A DNA stretch of 64,000 bases from Mytilus galloprovincialis (taxonomy: Eukaryota; Mollusca; Bivalvia; Mytilida; Mytilidae). A program made the position numbers and the translations under genes. Numbering within the stretch: the first letter of the stretch is position 1; each line of letters opens with the position of its first letter. The stretch is taken from positions 25,422,524 through 25,486,523 of the forward strand of contig NC_134845.1 of NCBI RefSeq assembly GCF_965363235.1, in the 5' to 3' direction. The notes below the pieces were generated by a model. It worked only from the letters and a program-made list of their open reading frames with translations. It was not told the DNA's origin and did no database searches. Shown in pieces: positions 1 to 10,604 of this stretch.

Positions 1-1104
1 TACGAGTTAGCGAGTTATATGCAACAACATAAATACCTACTTTTTAGCATATCGGTTCAGGGACCAACTTTTGAAATCTTCGAAAATCCAAAATATAACA
101 TCACGGACATTTTAATATAGATTTCTCATTTCTGTATTTCTTCAGTGCAGTAGTTGTGACGTGTCCTTTATCTCTTGATCGATGGTTTGATAAACTTTCG
201 TCCTTTATGAACCTGCCCAATGGGCTGCTATATTTGTCATACTATTCTGCACGCCCTTCCCAAATAAAAGGCATTATAAACTACTATGTTTGCCACTTTA
301 ACTGTTTAACACTTGACAAGGGTAAAAATGAGCAAATGGTTTCTATTTGTATCTATCTGACGAGTTCAGCCTATATAGCTGATTTTTATAGTTTGTTCTC
401 ACTGTCAAAGGTTAGGGGAATGTTGAGCGTTAACAAACATGTTTAACCAGGCCACTTTTTTTATTTGCCTATCTCAAGTCAGGAGCATGTAATGGTAGTG
501 GTTGTCGTTTGTCCATGTTTGTCATTTTCTTTTTCGTAAAATGTTTTGTTATAACCGTTTGTATTCTCCATTGAATTGTTTCAAAAATAAACCCATCATA
601 AATACCGGGATTGAAATTCTATATTTGCGACAGATGCGCGTTTCGTCTACATATTGGGACCGTTTACATCTTACTATAAGGTAAGGGTTTTTCTCATTGT
701 TGAACACCGTACGGTTATCTATAACGACTTGCATTCACTTCATTTAAACTTTGGTGGATAGTTATCTCATTGACATTGAAACCACATCTCCTTATTTTGC
801 ACAATAACGACACAAAAAAAATGTTCGTTTAAAAGGACAGCCTTTTACCAAGTATGCGTAGGATTTCTACGTAGGATTTCTACGAATGGAACTTTATTTT
901 CATTTGCGGGAGTTTCTCGAAGCATTGACGACCCAATGGTGGACTTCGGCTATTGTCTGCTCTTTGGTCGGGTTGTTGTCTATGTGACACACTCACCATT
1001 TCCAATCTCAATTTTACTTGTGAAAAGTCGTTATGTTTTTTAGTTTTAAAGACGTCTCCTTACAATATTCGGACATGTTTTACTTGCATGTAATCAAAAT
1101 ATAC
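1..1104. other. Probable intron 2 of left YHYH gene, with repeat fragments
   Basis: No coding exon was found here on either strand. Because the left YHYH gene runs leftwards and its second coding exon ends with a good donor at 1105, this stretch is inferred to be the start of its last intron. It holds fragments of two repeat families seen elsewhere in the window: about 570-670 (the family with CGCGTTTCGTCTAC) and about 695-790 (the family with GACCGTACGGT and ending CCACATCT). The short open frames at 156-446 and 502-734 lie in such repeat-like AT-rich DNA and show no protein character. Confidence 0.5.
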
Positions 1105-2361
1105 CTGCTGATGTTTTATTGGCTGGTTCACAGTTGTAGTGCAAGCCAGGCAAATTTTCTAATACGACACCCTTAAAGCATCCAAGAAAGTATGGCCATG
1201 TCTCTGTCGCATGATATCGATAGGCGCCACTGACCTCTCTGCCATGACACTCGTCAAGGTCAGTTGACGTCAACAGACCGTTAAAATCTGATGCATTTGG
1301 ACCATATATTGGAAATCCATCTAAAGCGACACCAATGAACTCGTCGACCTCTCCTTTATACAAGCAGCTATCTGGAATTTTATGATAATGATATGATCCT
1401 GCGTTTGTTGGATGGCCATCACAACTGTCAAAAGTCTCTCGTGTTTGCCCTTCAACTGCATTTTCAAGGTCAACATTTAACGGATTGAATATGGCTACGC
1501 CTGTCCTGGTAATACCAATCATGCCCATTGGGACACAACCATGCGCTCCATTATTGTATCTTGGTATTTTTGGAATACTGATGTTATAGTTTTGATCAGT
1601 TGCATCATTCGGATTAACCTTTTCCCATGGATGATCTGGAATCCCCGACGCATAAATATTATGTCTAAAATGTTAAAGAATTGGTTATAATCATTAGTAA
1701 ATTCAAAAAGTCACGTATCGCTTCAGTTAACGTATTGCTTCAGTTAACGTAACTCTTCAGTTAAATACAGAACGCTAACATCTTTTTATCAAAAACAAGT
1801 AAATAGACATATGTGCAAAGTAACATGGGCACTTTTGAGTTCATTCTTCTTTCTTTTCTGTTACAGATACTATCAATAGGATCTCTTTATCACTTCCTAA
1901 TAATTTTCTTTTATTCAATGCTTCTTTGTTCTTACTCAAACAGTCCTTATTTTGAAATCGTTTTAATATATACATTCCAACCATTTACTGCATGAGCGCA
2001 GAACAGTATTTTCAAACTCCTCTAAAATGAAAAATTTTATTAAAGGTATATTCGACTAAACAAAAGGCTTCTTTAATTCTAAAGCGTCTGTGGATAGAAA
2101 ATGTAACACGATCTTTCAGTTTATTAGCTTTCCGTATATTAGTGACCGATAAATGCAAGCAATAACCTTGTTATTTTGTATCAATATTCATGAAACAACA
2201 TTTTTATAATATATAAACATTTACCTATCTGATGGAGTTGTATCGACTCTTACTGATGACTGAGGAAAGTTTCCAGATGTTGTAAATTTTGACAGTTCTG
2301 TGACAGTTAGACTGTCAGCAAAGCCGTAAATCCCCAGGGTAATGACAGATAACAGCAACAT
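1105..2361 (-). CDS. YHYH-domain secreted protein, left copy (last exon outside window)
   Basis: Two coding exons on the minus strand: 2361-2225 (start ATG, 45 codons plus 2 nt; acceptor TTCAG just before 2363) and 1664-1105. The intron is 560 bp, with GTAAAT donor and TTTTAG acceptor, and the split Arg codon (AG|A) joins in frame. The start gives a signal peptide (MLLLSVITLGIYGFADS). Exon 2 carries HGCVPMGMIGITRTG, then the defining motif SYHYHKIPDSCLYKG, GVALDGFPIYGPN and YRYHATETWPYFLGCFKG, all typical of the YHYH domain (Pfam PF14240). The biochemical role of this family is not established; conserved His and Cys suggest metal or ligand binding outside the cell (inference). The exon ends in phase 1 at CAG|GTATAT, as in the right copy, so a third exon for the Cys-rich tail should lie left of base 1. 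The two copies differ at few positions in exon 2, so the duplication is fairly young or is kept alike by conversion. Confidence 0.88.
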
Positions 2362-2902
2362 ATCTGAAGTACATAAAATTGTAATCATTCATCAATAAAT
2401 AGTCATTGTGGAGGGTATTACTTACACAAACATATATAAAAATAGAGATATGTTGTATGATTAACAATGAGTCCACCATCTACCAAAGTTTTATTTAACG
2501 TCTCCATTCCGACCTGGCATGGCTTCGCATTCAAACATCTCACAGATCCAGAAGTACGCCCCACTTTAAGAAGGTTAAACGATCGAAAGTATTGCCCAAT
2601 CAACTGTATATGTAACAGAAAAAGAGTAATGGGAAACAAATAAAGAATGAGAAAAATTATACTCAAAAGAATAGAGGACAATGGGCGGCTAAAATGTAAA
2701 TAATCGAGAAAATTGGCTCTATTATAAGGAAAAGAGAAATGAAGCGTAATGCATACCGTTTGGAAAAGAGAAAACCGTTTGCAAATGATATATCCAAACT
2801 CTCTTATGCCAATGTCTTTTATGTATACTGACAGACTTTACAAAAGCAAATTACATTTTGGTGGTCTTATAATTTGCATGTGTATATGGTAAAGCTACTC
2901 AC

Positions 2903-2990
2903 CACCTTTTCACAAAATATCACTGGTTCTGTCTTATCACAACAATTTTCTGTGTGTGAAAGGTTTTGAAAAGTGTTTTTATATAAATTC
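2903..2990 (-). promoter_or_regulatory. Candidate TATA box and 5' UTR exon of left YHYH gene
   Basis: On the minus strand a TATA-like TTTATATAAAAAC lies at about 2976-2988. About 70 bases downstream, a strong donor (GGTG|GTGAGT) ends a possible exon at 2903. A first exon of roughly 2950-2903, spliced to the acceptor at 2364, would give a short 5' UTR. The coding start at 2361 lies only 2 nt inside its exon, so an upstream non-coding exon is required. The exact start is inference. Confidence 0.4.
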
Positions 2991-5900
2991 CTCTTGGGAA
3001 ATACGTGCATTTATTACATTCATGTGATACTGATTGACTCATGTTGTTCTCTGTTGTTTTAGATTAGTCATAACCATTTGCTTTTGCATTATATTCATAC
3101 CTGTTCATTCATCTGTTATTCTTTTATCTATTAGTCATATATTCGAGTAGCAATAAAAAAAGAAGCCACTAAATTCTTAGTCACAGTGTCTCTTAAATGG
3201 TCAATAAATAATACTCACTTTTTACAAATGAATCAAGTTTAATTTACTAGTACTTTAACCTAGGACAACACATATAAACGAGAGACATAGTGTTTGCATT
3301 CAATTCAGTATCACACAAATTATAAAATGAGGATAATATTAATAAATTTGAGTGGCGTGTTATGTTGGAATTAAGTGTTCATAGCTTAATATTTGAATTG
3401 AATACAAGGCACTGGCATTTGAAATGATATTCTTTTGATTAAAGTAATCGATACTATTAGCTTTGTATTCAATTCAGCATTTCCCAATCCTCAGTTTGTC
3501 TATTTAACTTTTTTGTGTGTCTATCAGTTTTTCAAAACTTTAACTTAATATGGAATGGTTTTGTGTCAGTGAAGCATCGTATTTTTACTTCAAACTGTTA
3601 CCTATAAATGGTTTTGATAGTAGGTTTTGTTTTTGAATATCTTTTTGATGTAAAAATATATGAATAAGTATCAGTATACCATTCTTGACAGAGTTAAAGT
3701 TTGAAGGCTTTTTGTTTATTTCGGTGTATGAAGAAGAACCAAAAGGGGGGGGGGGGGAACTGCAATTAACGATGTAAAATTAAGACGTGCATTATAGTTT
3801 TTTAAAGGAGTTCTTTCGACTTTCATAAATAAAAATCATAGCAAGAAACAAAACAAAATAATTTTCATAAGTGCATCGAACAGTTTTTGTCTTTGAAATT
3901 TCATATTAGAGGTAAAAAAACTTTGGCCATTTTGAATTTTTAGAATGTTTTATATAATCCATGCACATTAATGCTATACAAATTGAAATCTACAAAATCG
4001 GAAGAGGCAATTTCAATGCATTTTTTGTCTAAATTGGATTACTTAAAATTGACGGAATAGATCCCCTCGCTCAGTATACCGTATAAACAGTAGATATGCC
4101 GGTCACTCCCACTTTCTAATAAATAACAATAAGTATAATTATAACTGTCGTCCGACTTATAGTTTAAATTTGTGAATTCATATTTAATAAAAAACGTTGG
4201 TTTTCATACTGATCGTTAATAACAAATATCAAAATAGGAATAAGTGTTATGATTGCTTAGAGAAAAATGCAGTAAAAATAGTAGGCGTTTCATTTTATCT
4301 GATTTGGTAGTAAATTCAGTACAACCGTTATTGACTTAATTTCATAACTTATACCGTTTACAAATTGTTTAGAAAATTTCATTTTATCACTTCCAATCGT
4401 ACAGCGGTGTCCTCAAATTCTGTTTTTGAGATCTTTACCCTAAAATGAAACCTCCGTGTACTGAAATACTGAAATAATAATAAAATAAACTGTGTCAACG
4501 ATGAACGATAATAAACTTCCCCTTGAGAAAGAATATTTGTTTTATAAATATTTAAAAACCCTGAGATCGTGATTTCATTAACAAAAGAAAATATGGCAAA
4601 TAACTGAGAATTTAGGCTTACGTTTAAATACCCGTAGATCGTGATGTTATTAAAAAATGGAAATATAGTAAATGACTGAGAATTTAGGTATACATTTACA
4701 CCATCACTTCTGCCTCAGTTTGAATGGTGCGGCAAGGATATTTTTGAATAATTGTGTTTGAATAACAATTTACATTAGTCTGTGAATGAATCATTTTCTT
4801 GATTTATATCATACAGGTAAACAGATGTGATAGTTTTGAGGTACATGGATTTGTCCACATATGAAATTCGATAGATAAGCAAATTTAGATATAACTGATA
4901 GGTTAAGAAATGGAATAAAATGAAACAGCACATAAGATTTCGGTGAGCTAAAATAGGTTAAGATCGTTTCTTAAGGGCGAAAATTCTTACAAGGAGTCAA
5001 ATGACGGTTTCAACCATGTTGACTTATTTGTGGATTTTATTCTGCTGTTCATGTTTGCTGGTTTTTTTTTAATCTCTATCTACTATAGTTTCCGAGAGAA
5101 AAACCTTTATTGGACATACTTTTTTTAATACCGCAATTGGATATCACTTCCAATCAAAATCAACCGAAACGGACCATGTCTACATGTGTTATGATATACG
5201 TTTGTCATACTATTCTGTCCATCACAACCTGATATAAGATTTTTAACAATTCCATAAGCAGAAACATTCACCATCAATTTATAAATTTCAAACTATGTAC
5301 ATTATTTCTGAAGGAAAATGTTATAATTTTATTTCATGTAGACCATACATGTTATGCTTTGTTCTTGTTTTTTCTAATACGTAGCGGGTGTGCATACAAG
5401 AAACTGTTTTTAGAGAGTACAAGATAATTAAACATTTTATGATACCTTTCAACATTTTCTACTTGACTTTTTAGTTATCCATCTACATAGTGCACTCTCA
5501 TTGGAAGCAAGCCACAGTTTTGTAGAGCCATGCAAGAAGATTTTCTTAATTATTTCATTAATTTGGAACATAAAAAATACCCTGATATAAAACGTACATC
5601 TGACTTTTATGTGAACAGCTCAATAACCAGCATGTCTGTGTTGACATGAACTATCATTAATACGTTTATTTCCTGATTACTATATTTACTCTCTATCAAA
5701 TGAAATATTGTTCCAAACTCCCAGGCAGTACACTGGGCATATCTGGACGTAGCCAGGTTTTCACAACTTTGTAGAATATATATAATTTAGAGCTCTTCAA
5801 TTTTGAGTTCGGTTCGGTCGTCAAACTCTTTGATTCGAGCGCCTAATTGAAACGAAACGTGAATTTGACGTTCCAAAGAATAGACTTGTATCTTTGGTGA

Positions 5901-6340
5901 GTTGTCCCATCCAAATTCTAAAATCTCTCTTAAAATGAAAATCTTGACAGGTATAATTTTCCAATGATTTGGAAAAGAGAACAAACAGCACATTCACTTA
6001 CATACACATGATAAAATAGATTAGTTTTTTCATTATGAAGACTACAAATTTGTTCTGTATATGTTGCGTATCAGAAAATTGTTTAACTTTGTACAAATTG
6101 TACTTCTGTAACCGGTTCATTAACATGCTTCAATTTGAATCGTAGGCATATTAAATTTCATACAGCTGTTCGAATGTGGTCAAACATTCCTGGTGAACAC
6201 ATATTTGTTCTTTCGTGTATCATTCTCTGTTAGCTTCTTAGACAAAATCACTATGCTGATCAACGCTGACCATGTTTAAGCTAATACATCAAATGTGTAA
6301 ACGACTAAAAATAAAGGCAACAGTAGTTTACAATCACATT
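2991..6340. other. Intergenic stretch between the YHYH copies, left part
   Basis: AT-rich DNA without a supported gene. It holds a G homopolymer at about 3746-3758 and the duplicated upstream block annotated separately at 4040-4960. A minus-strand open frame of 68 codons at 5787-5993 ends in a charged stretch (GARIKEFDDRTELKIEEL) with less biased base use than its surroundings. It could be a fragment of a coding exon, but no start, acceptor or relative was recognised. Confidence 0.5.
4040..4960 (-). repeat. Duplicated upstream block, copy linked to left YHYH gene
   Basis: This block shares ordered stretches with 23630-24700: ACCGTATA.ACAGTAGATAT, then AAACTTCCCCT, TCATTAACAAA followed by AAATAT, TTGAATGG.GC, and AGTCTGTGAATGA. 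Shorter similarity also links 3660-3740 to 18950-19010 (AGTATACC, then AAAGTT..AAGG and AAGAACC). Order and orientation match, so the tandem duplication that made the two YHYH genes extended several kb upstream. Confidence 0.6.
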
Positions 6341-6344
6341 TACT

Positions 6345-7340
6345 TAAGCAGAAGTGACAAGATGGAAAAAGGAAGCATGATTATGGGGGGGGGGGATTTT
6401 TTTTTAAACAAAATGCATATTCTTTGAATCACAAGAACATAATGCATTAGGCCAGACGCGCGTAAATACTCATCAGTGACGCTCGAATAAAAAAAAGTAA
6501 AAAAAAAAGCCAAATAAAGTACGAAGTTAAAGAGCATTGAGGACCAAAAATTTCAAAATTCCTAAAATTTTTGCCAAATATAGCTGAGGTCATCTATTCC
6601 TGATGTACTGCATAACATTCTGGTTCTATTAGGATTTAATTCTGGTTTCTGGGAATATATAAGCAATCGTCAATACAAGAAAACATGTAATTCAAAGGTA
6701 ATCAAGTAAATATGATTAGTTTACCAGAAGTGACAAGATGGAAAAAGTAAGAATAATTATGGTTTGGGATTTTTAAAACAAATGCAAATATAGTACGATG
6801 TTAAAGATGATTGAGCACCAACAATTCCCCAAAAATTTATCTAAAATTGCTAAGGTAATCTATTCCTGAGGTACTGCATAACATTCTGGTTCTATTAGAA
6901 TTGAATTTTGGTTGCTTCAAATAAAAAAAAGCAATTACCAATGCAAGAGAACTTGTAATTCAAAGCTAACCAAATAAATTCGACTACTTAGGGACGACAT
7001 CAAAAGTTCAATGAAGGATAAAAAAACTTAATTCACATAGTTTTTTCACTGACCCCCCCCCCCCCCCTTAACTTAATTTTGGAAAAATTGATTAACCAAT
7101 AGGGATATATGTAAAATCGATTTTAGATTAACAAACTTGCAGCAATGTTGACCCCACCCCAACCCCCAAACTATTTGATTTAAGTTTTGTTATCCTACAT
7201 CGATTTTTTGATGTCGTCCCTTAAGCAGAAGTGACAAGATGGAAAAAGTAAGCATAATTATGGTGGGGAACTTTTTTTTTAAAACAAAATGCATTGCCTT
7301 CAAATTACAAAAACATAATGAATTGTGTTTTTCTTCTTGG
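6345..7340 (+). repeat. Local direct duplications of a dispersed bivalve repeat
   Basis: The phrase AGAAGTGACAAGATGGAAAA occurs at about 6351, 6726 and 7229, each followed by AAGCATAATTATGG-like sequence and an ACAAAATGCA stretch. A second phrase, GTACTGCATAACATTCTGGT, occurs at about 6605 and 6871. The first unit also contains the repeat hallmark GCCAGACGCGCGT followed by CATCAGTGACGCTCG at about 6450-6485. The units are direct copies of roughly 370-500 bp, the last split from its flank by the small element at 6991-7220. Confidence 0.65.
6991..7220. mobile_element. 230-bp MITE with TTA target duplication
   Basis: Terminal inverted repeats GGGACGACATCAAAA and TTTTGATGTCGTCCC bound the element, with TTA on both sides (6988-6990 and 7221-7223). 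Removing it restores the junction TTAAGCAGAAGTGACAAG seen intact at 6343, which confirms the insertion. A 3-bp TTA duplication is typical of PIF/Harbinger-group MITEs (family knowledge). There is a long C homopolymer inside, near 7050-7067, and no coding capacity. Confidence 0.75.
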
Positions 7341-7470
7341 CATACTTGTCTGACTCTTGTGGTTGATTTTATAGACACACAGAACGTTTACGTAAAATTT
7401 GTTATAATGAATAATAACTATTCAATGCAAAAAACAGCGAGGGAAATGAACATGAATAAGTTTCCTTTAA

Positions 7471-8179
7471 AGGGGCACTAGCTGTCAAATTCATGTTCAC
7501 CGATTCTAATCAAATTCTCATATTTCATTTATAACAATGTAAAACATTTATCCAAACTAAAAGTCTAAATAAAAAACAAACAAGGAACAGGCATGATATT
7601 ACGTAGCTTCGTTTCGTGTGTATTTGAGTCTAGACGCCATCTAATTATTCATCGAGTTGACCTCTATAGTCATCCGATGACCATATAAGCGATGTAAACA
7701 TAAATATATATATAGATATCAATAGATTAAGCAACCACGTGCTGTTGAATTATTCTAGGTCTATTTAATTTAATTTAATTTCATATTACAGATAAAAAAT
7801 AAATGTTTATCATAATTTTTACCTGTATTAGAATGTTTATTTGTGGATCGAATCAGTCAATCAAATGATTTACTTTTGTTTCGCTTTCAATGTTGACATT
7901 CTCTTCCTTTAAATAACTTTACACATACAATTCACGTGTTATCCATCTCAAGCTAAGAGGTTAAATTAAAGCTCACATGAATACGGATTCAATGAGGTCG
8001 AATTATTCACTTGCAAGTGAATAAGTCATAATCAATATTTGTTTGCTTATTTTCACAAAATTGAACCTTATTGGCTACTAAAAAGGAATTATTATTTCAC
8101 TATTTGTATTTCATAATACTGATTGAGCCAAAAATATATATATATTAGGTTTTTCATATATCTAGTAGCTAGTGCCCCT
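7471..8179. mobile_element. 709-bp TTAA-flanked MITE
   Basis: The ends are AGGGGCACTAGCT and AGCTAGTGCCCCT, flanked on both sides by TTAA (7467-7470 and 8180-8183), the target of piggyBac- and Kolobok-group transposons. There is no transposase. Near the right end is a palindrome, TTATTCACTTGCAAGTGAATAA-like, around 8005-8027; a diverged relative of this half occurs at about 38995-39290. A diverged left end occurs at about 26005. Confidence 0.72.
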
Positions 8180-8183
8180 TTAA

Positions 8184-10480
8184 TAACAAGATATGGCATT
8201 GATACAGTAAATTTCTGTCAGTTTACTGTTTACTTGTAAACCCTTTCAAAACACTATGTTTTTTTTGTATCCCAAGTCATAGATGCCCGCAAACTGTCAT
8301 AATGATTTGACCATTCAACTTTTCGTATTCGTTTATGAGTCTGTATGAAAATGAAATGTCTGTTGCCTTGTATAATTCGTACAAATTCTTCAATTTTACT
8401 GAAGTTTTAATTTTTTTCAGACAAAATTGATTATTATTTTCGACCTGCAAATAAACTGAATACAGGAAGTTTTTGGTGCAAATTATAAGCAAAAGGACGA
8501 GTCATTATGACGGACAATTGTTTACCTTCATGTAGGACACACCTCGTCACCGTTTATTTTATATTATAATGTTGTTATCCATAACTATACTTTCTGTAAC
8601 ACCACTAATAACTTAATTAAAATATAACTGTATGTGTACCAATGCTTGAAGAAGAATAACCATCTTTCCCCGCAGTAGAATCGACAGAACTTTCAACTTC
8701 CAATGGTATATGACTGATCTTGAACTATATCAATTTTTGTTTAATTTACCTGTGACGTCACTTTTGTGGCGTCGATCTAGTCGTGTGAAAGACAATACGT
8801 GGTTATGTTCTGTTGCTTTTATGTGCTATCCTGTGTTGTTTTGCGCGTTCGTTTTTATTCTGTGATTAGTCAGCACTTTGGTGCTGACATGAATATCAAT
8901 TATATTATTATTTTTATAAATTTACTGTTTGCAAAAGTATGAATTATTCTAAATACTAATGTAGGATTTTCTCGTCCCATGCATAGACAACCTAAGCCGT
9001 ATTTAACACAACTTTTTTGGAATTTTTGATGATCAATGCTCTTCAACTTTGTACTTGTTTGACTTCTTACTATTTTATCTGAGCGTCACTAATGAGTCTT
9101 AAGCAGACGAAACGCGCGTCTGGCGTATTACATTTTAAGTCTGTACATTAAAGCAAGACGAAATGTACTATTGTATTGTTTATTTGCATATTTTTCTGTC
9201 ATGAATATTCTTGAAATGATATGTACTGGAGTCATGTCATGTAATGTTGTCATGTTAGTGTTATATTTCACATTGCCATAAAAGCGCGAGGTTTGGCTAA
9301 CCACAAAACCAGGTGCAATCCACCATTTTTTCTTAAAATGTCCTGTACCAAGTCTGAAAAATGGCTGTTGTTATCTTTAAGTTTATGTTTGTGTGTGTTT
9401 CATCGTCGTTTTTTGTTGTTGCACTTAAGTGTTGCTGTTGTTTTGTTGTATTCCTCTTATAGTTGATGTATTTCCCTCGGTTTTAATTTGTAACCCGGAT
9501 TCGTTTTCTCTCAATCGATTAATGCCTTTCGAACAGCGGTATACTACTGTTGCCTTTAATCATACAGTGACTAAGTACACCAAGATGATATTGGCTGAAA
9601 CAATAATTTTTTTTTCTTTTACATTTTACAGGTAAAAAACTATTTCGAAAAAATGGTATGAATCCATGAAACAAAGTTAGTTGGTGGTGTTATCGATTGA
9701 ATAGCCCAGAATGCATTGAGACCTGTTCACGTATATTTATAGTGCATACAATGAAGATATGGGTTTAAAGTAAATGACAACTTCAAGTTTTGTAGTAAAA
9801 AATTGAAAACAACACGTTTAATCGTTTCAATGCGTCCGAAGCGCTTTTCTGGATTTACCTTCATCAGGAACGCTCAAAGCCAAACATTTCAAATCCGAGG
9901 ATGTATAAGTACCGAAACCGTTGAAGAGTTATATGACAAAAATACCCAAAATTGATAGCCAAATTCATCTCAAGTCAACTTTGTCTGAGGGAGTTGAAAC
10001 CTGAGTTTCTTAATAATTTAAAATTTATAAACGGACAATTTAAAAAAAAGTTTGTTAAATCATGTCACTACCAAAGTACTGACTACTGAGCTGATGATAC
10101 CCTCGGAACTGATAGTCCACCAGCAGAGGTATCGACCCAGTGATGTAATTTATGCAACTGTTCATTATATCTATCATATGAACTTCTTTCAATTATTTAC
10201 AAAATAAAAATATTTGATAAAAAAAAAACTTTGCCAAATGAAATCCTAAATGTTGTATCCTTCGGATTTTCAAACACCTCCACGATCATTGTTAAAATGA
10301 TATTATATAAAATGAATTGGTTTAAACAATAGGACACAGAATTTTTAGTAGATTCACACTTTGCAGAAAATGAACAAATTTGTAATTATGATACCATTTA
10401 ATTAGAAATTACATTTCGTCACATTATCTTCAATTACAAGTCATTAGAGATCACTATAAGGTTCAATTTAACCAATTCTT
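8184..10480. other. Intergenic repeats downstream of right YHYH gene
   Basis: No gene is supported. A minus-oriented copy of the CGCGCGT-type repeat lies at about 9005-9135 (CTTCAACTTTGTACTTGTTT, then GACGAAACGCGCGTCTGGCG). Another dispersed repeat lies at about 9780-9950 (TTCAATGCGTCCGAAGCGCT and CTTCATCAGGAACGCTCAAA). A further segment at about 10080-10150 (GAGCTGATGATACCCTCGG, CACCAGCAG, ATCGACCCAGT) matches 41925-41990. These families are, to my knowledge, common in mussel genomes. Confidence 0.55.
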
Positions 10481-10484
10481 TTCA

Positions 10485-10490
10485 TTTATT
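10485..10490 (-). promoter_or_regulatory. Poly(A) signal of right YHYH gene
   Basis: AATAAA on the minus strand, 115 bp past the TAG stop of the right YHYH gene. It is the first canonical signal in the right place. Confidence 0.55.
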
Positions 10491-10604
10491 CCGATAAAAA
10501 AAAAGACTACAAAATTCATGTGTACCCCCAGGTGTTTTGATGTAAACGTAGCTACGCGAATGAATTCATAGCACCGGCATATTGGACTGAACAAAACGTT
10601 TACA

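Noticed and set aside
2418-2681. 87-codon minus frame upstream of the left YHYH gene
   Set aside because: Lies in the predicted 5' UTR intron; low-complexity N-terminal part and no homology recognised.
5787-5993. 68-codon minus frame ending in IKEFDDRTELKIEEL as a host gene exon
   Set aside because: No acceptor in frame, start or relative recognised; noted in the intergenic entry only.
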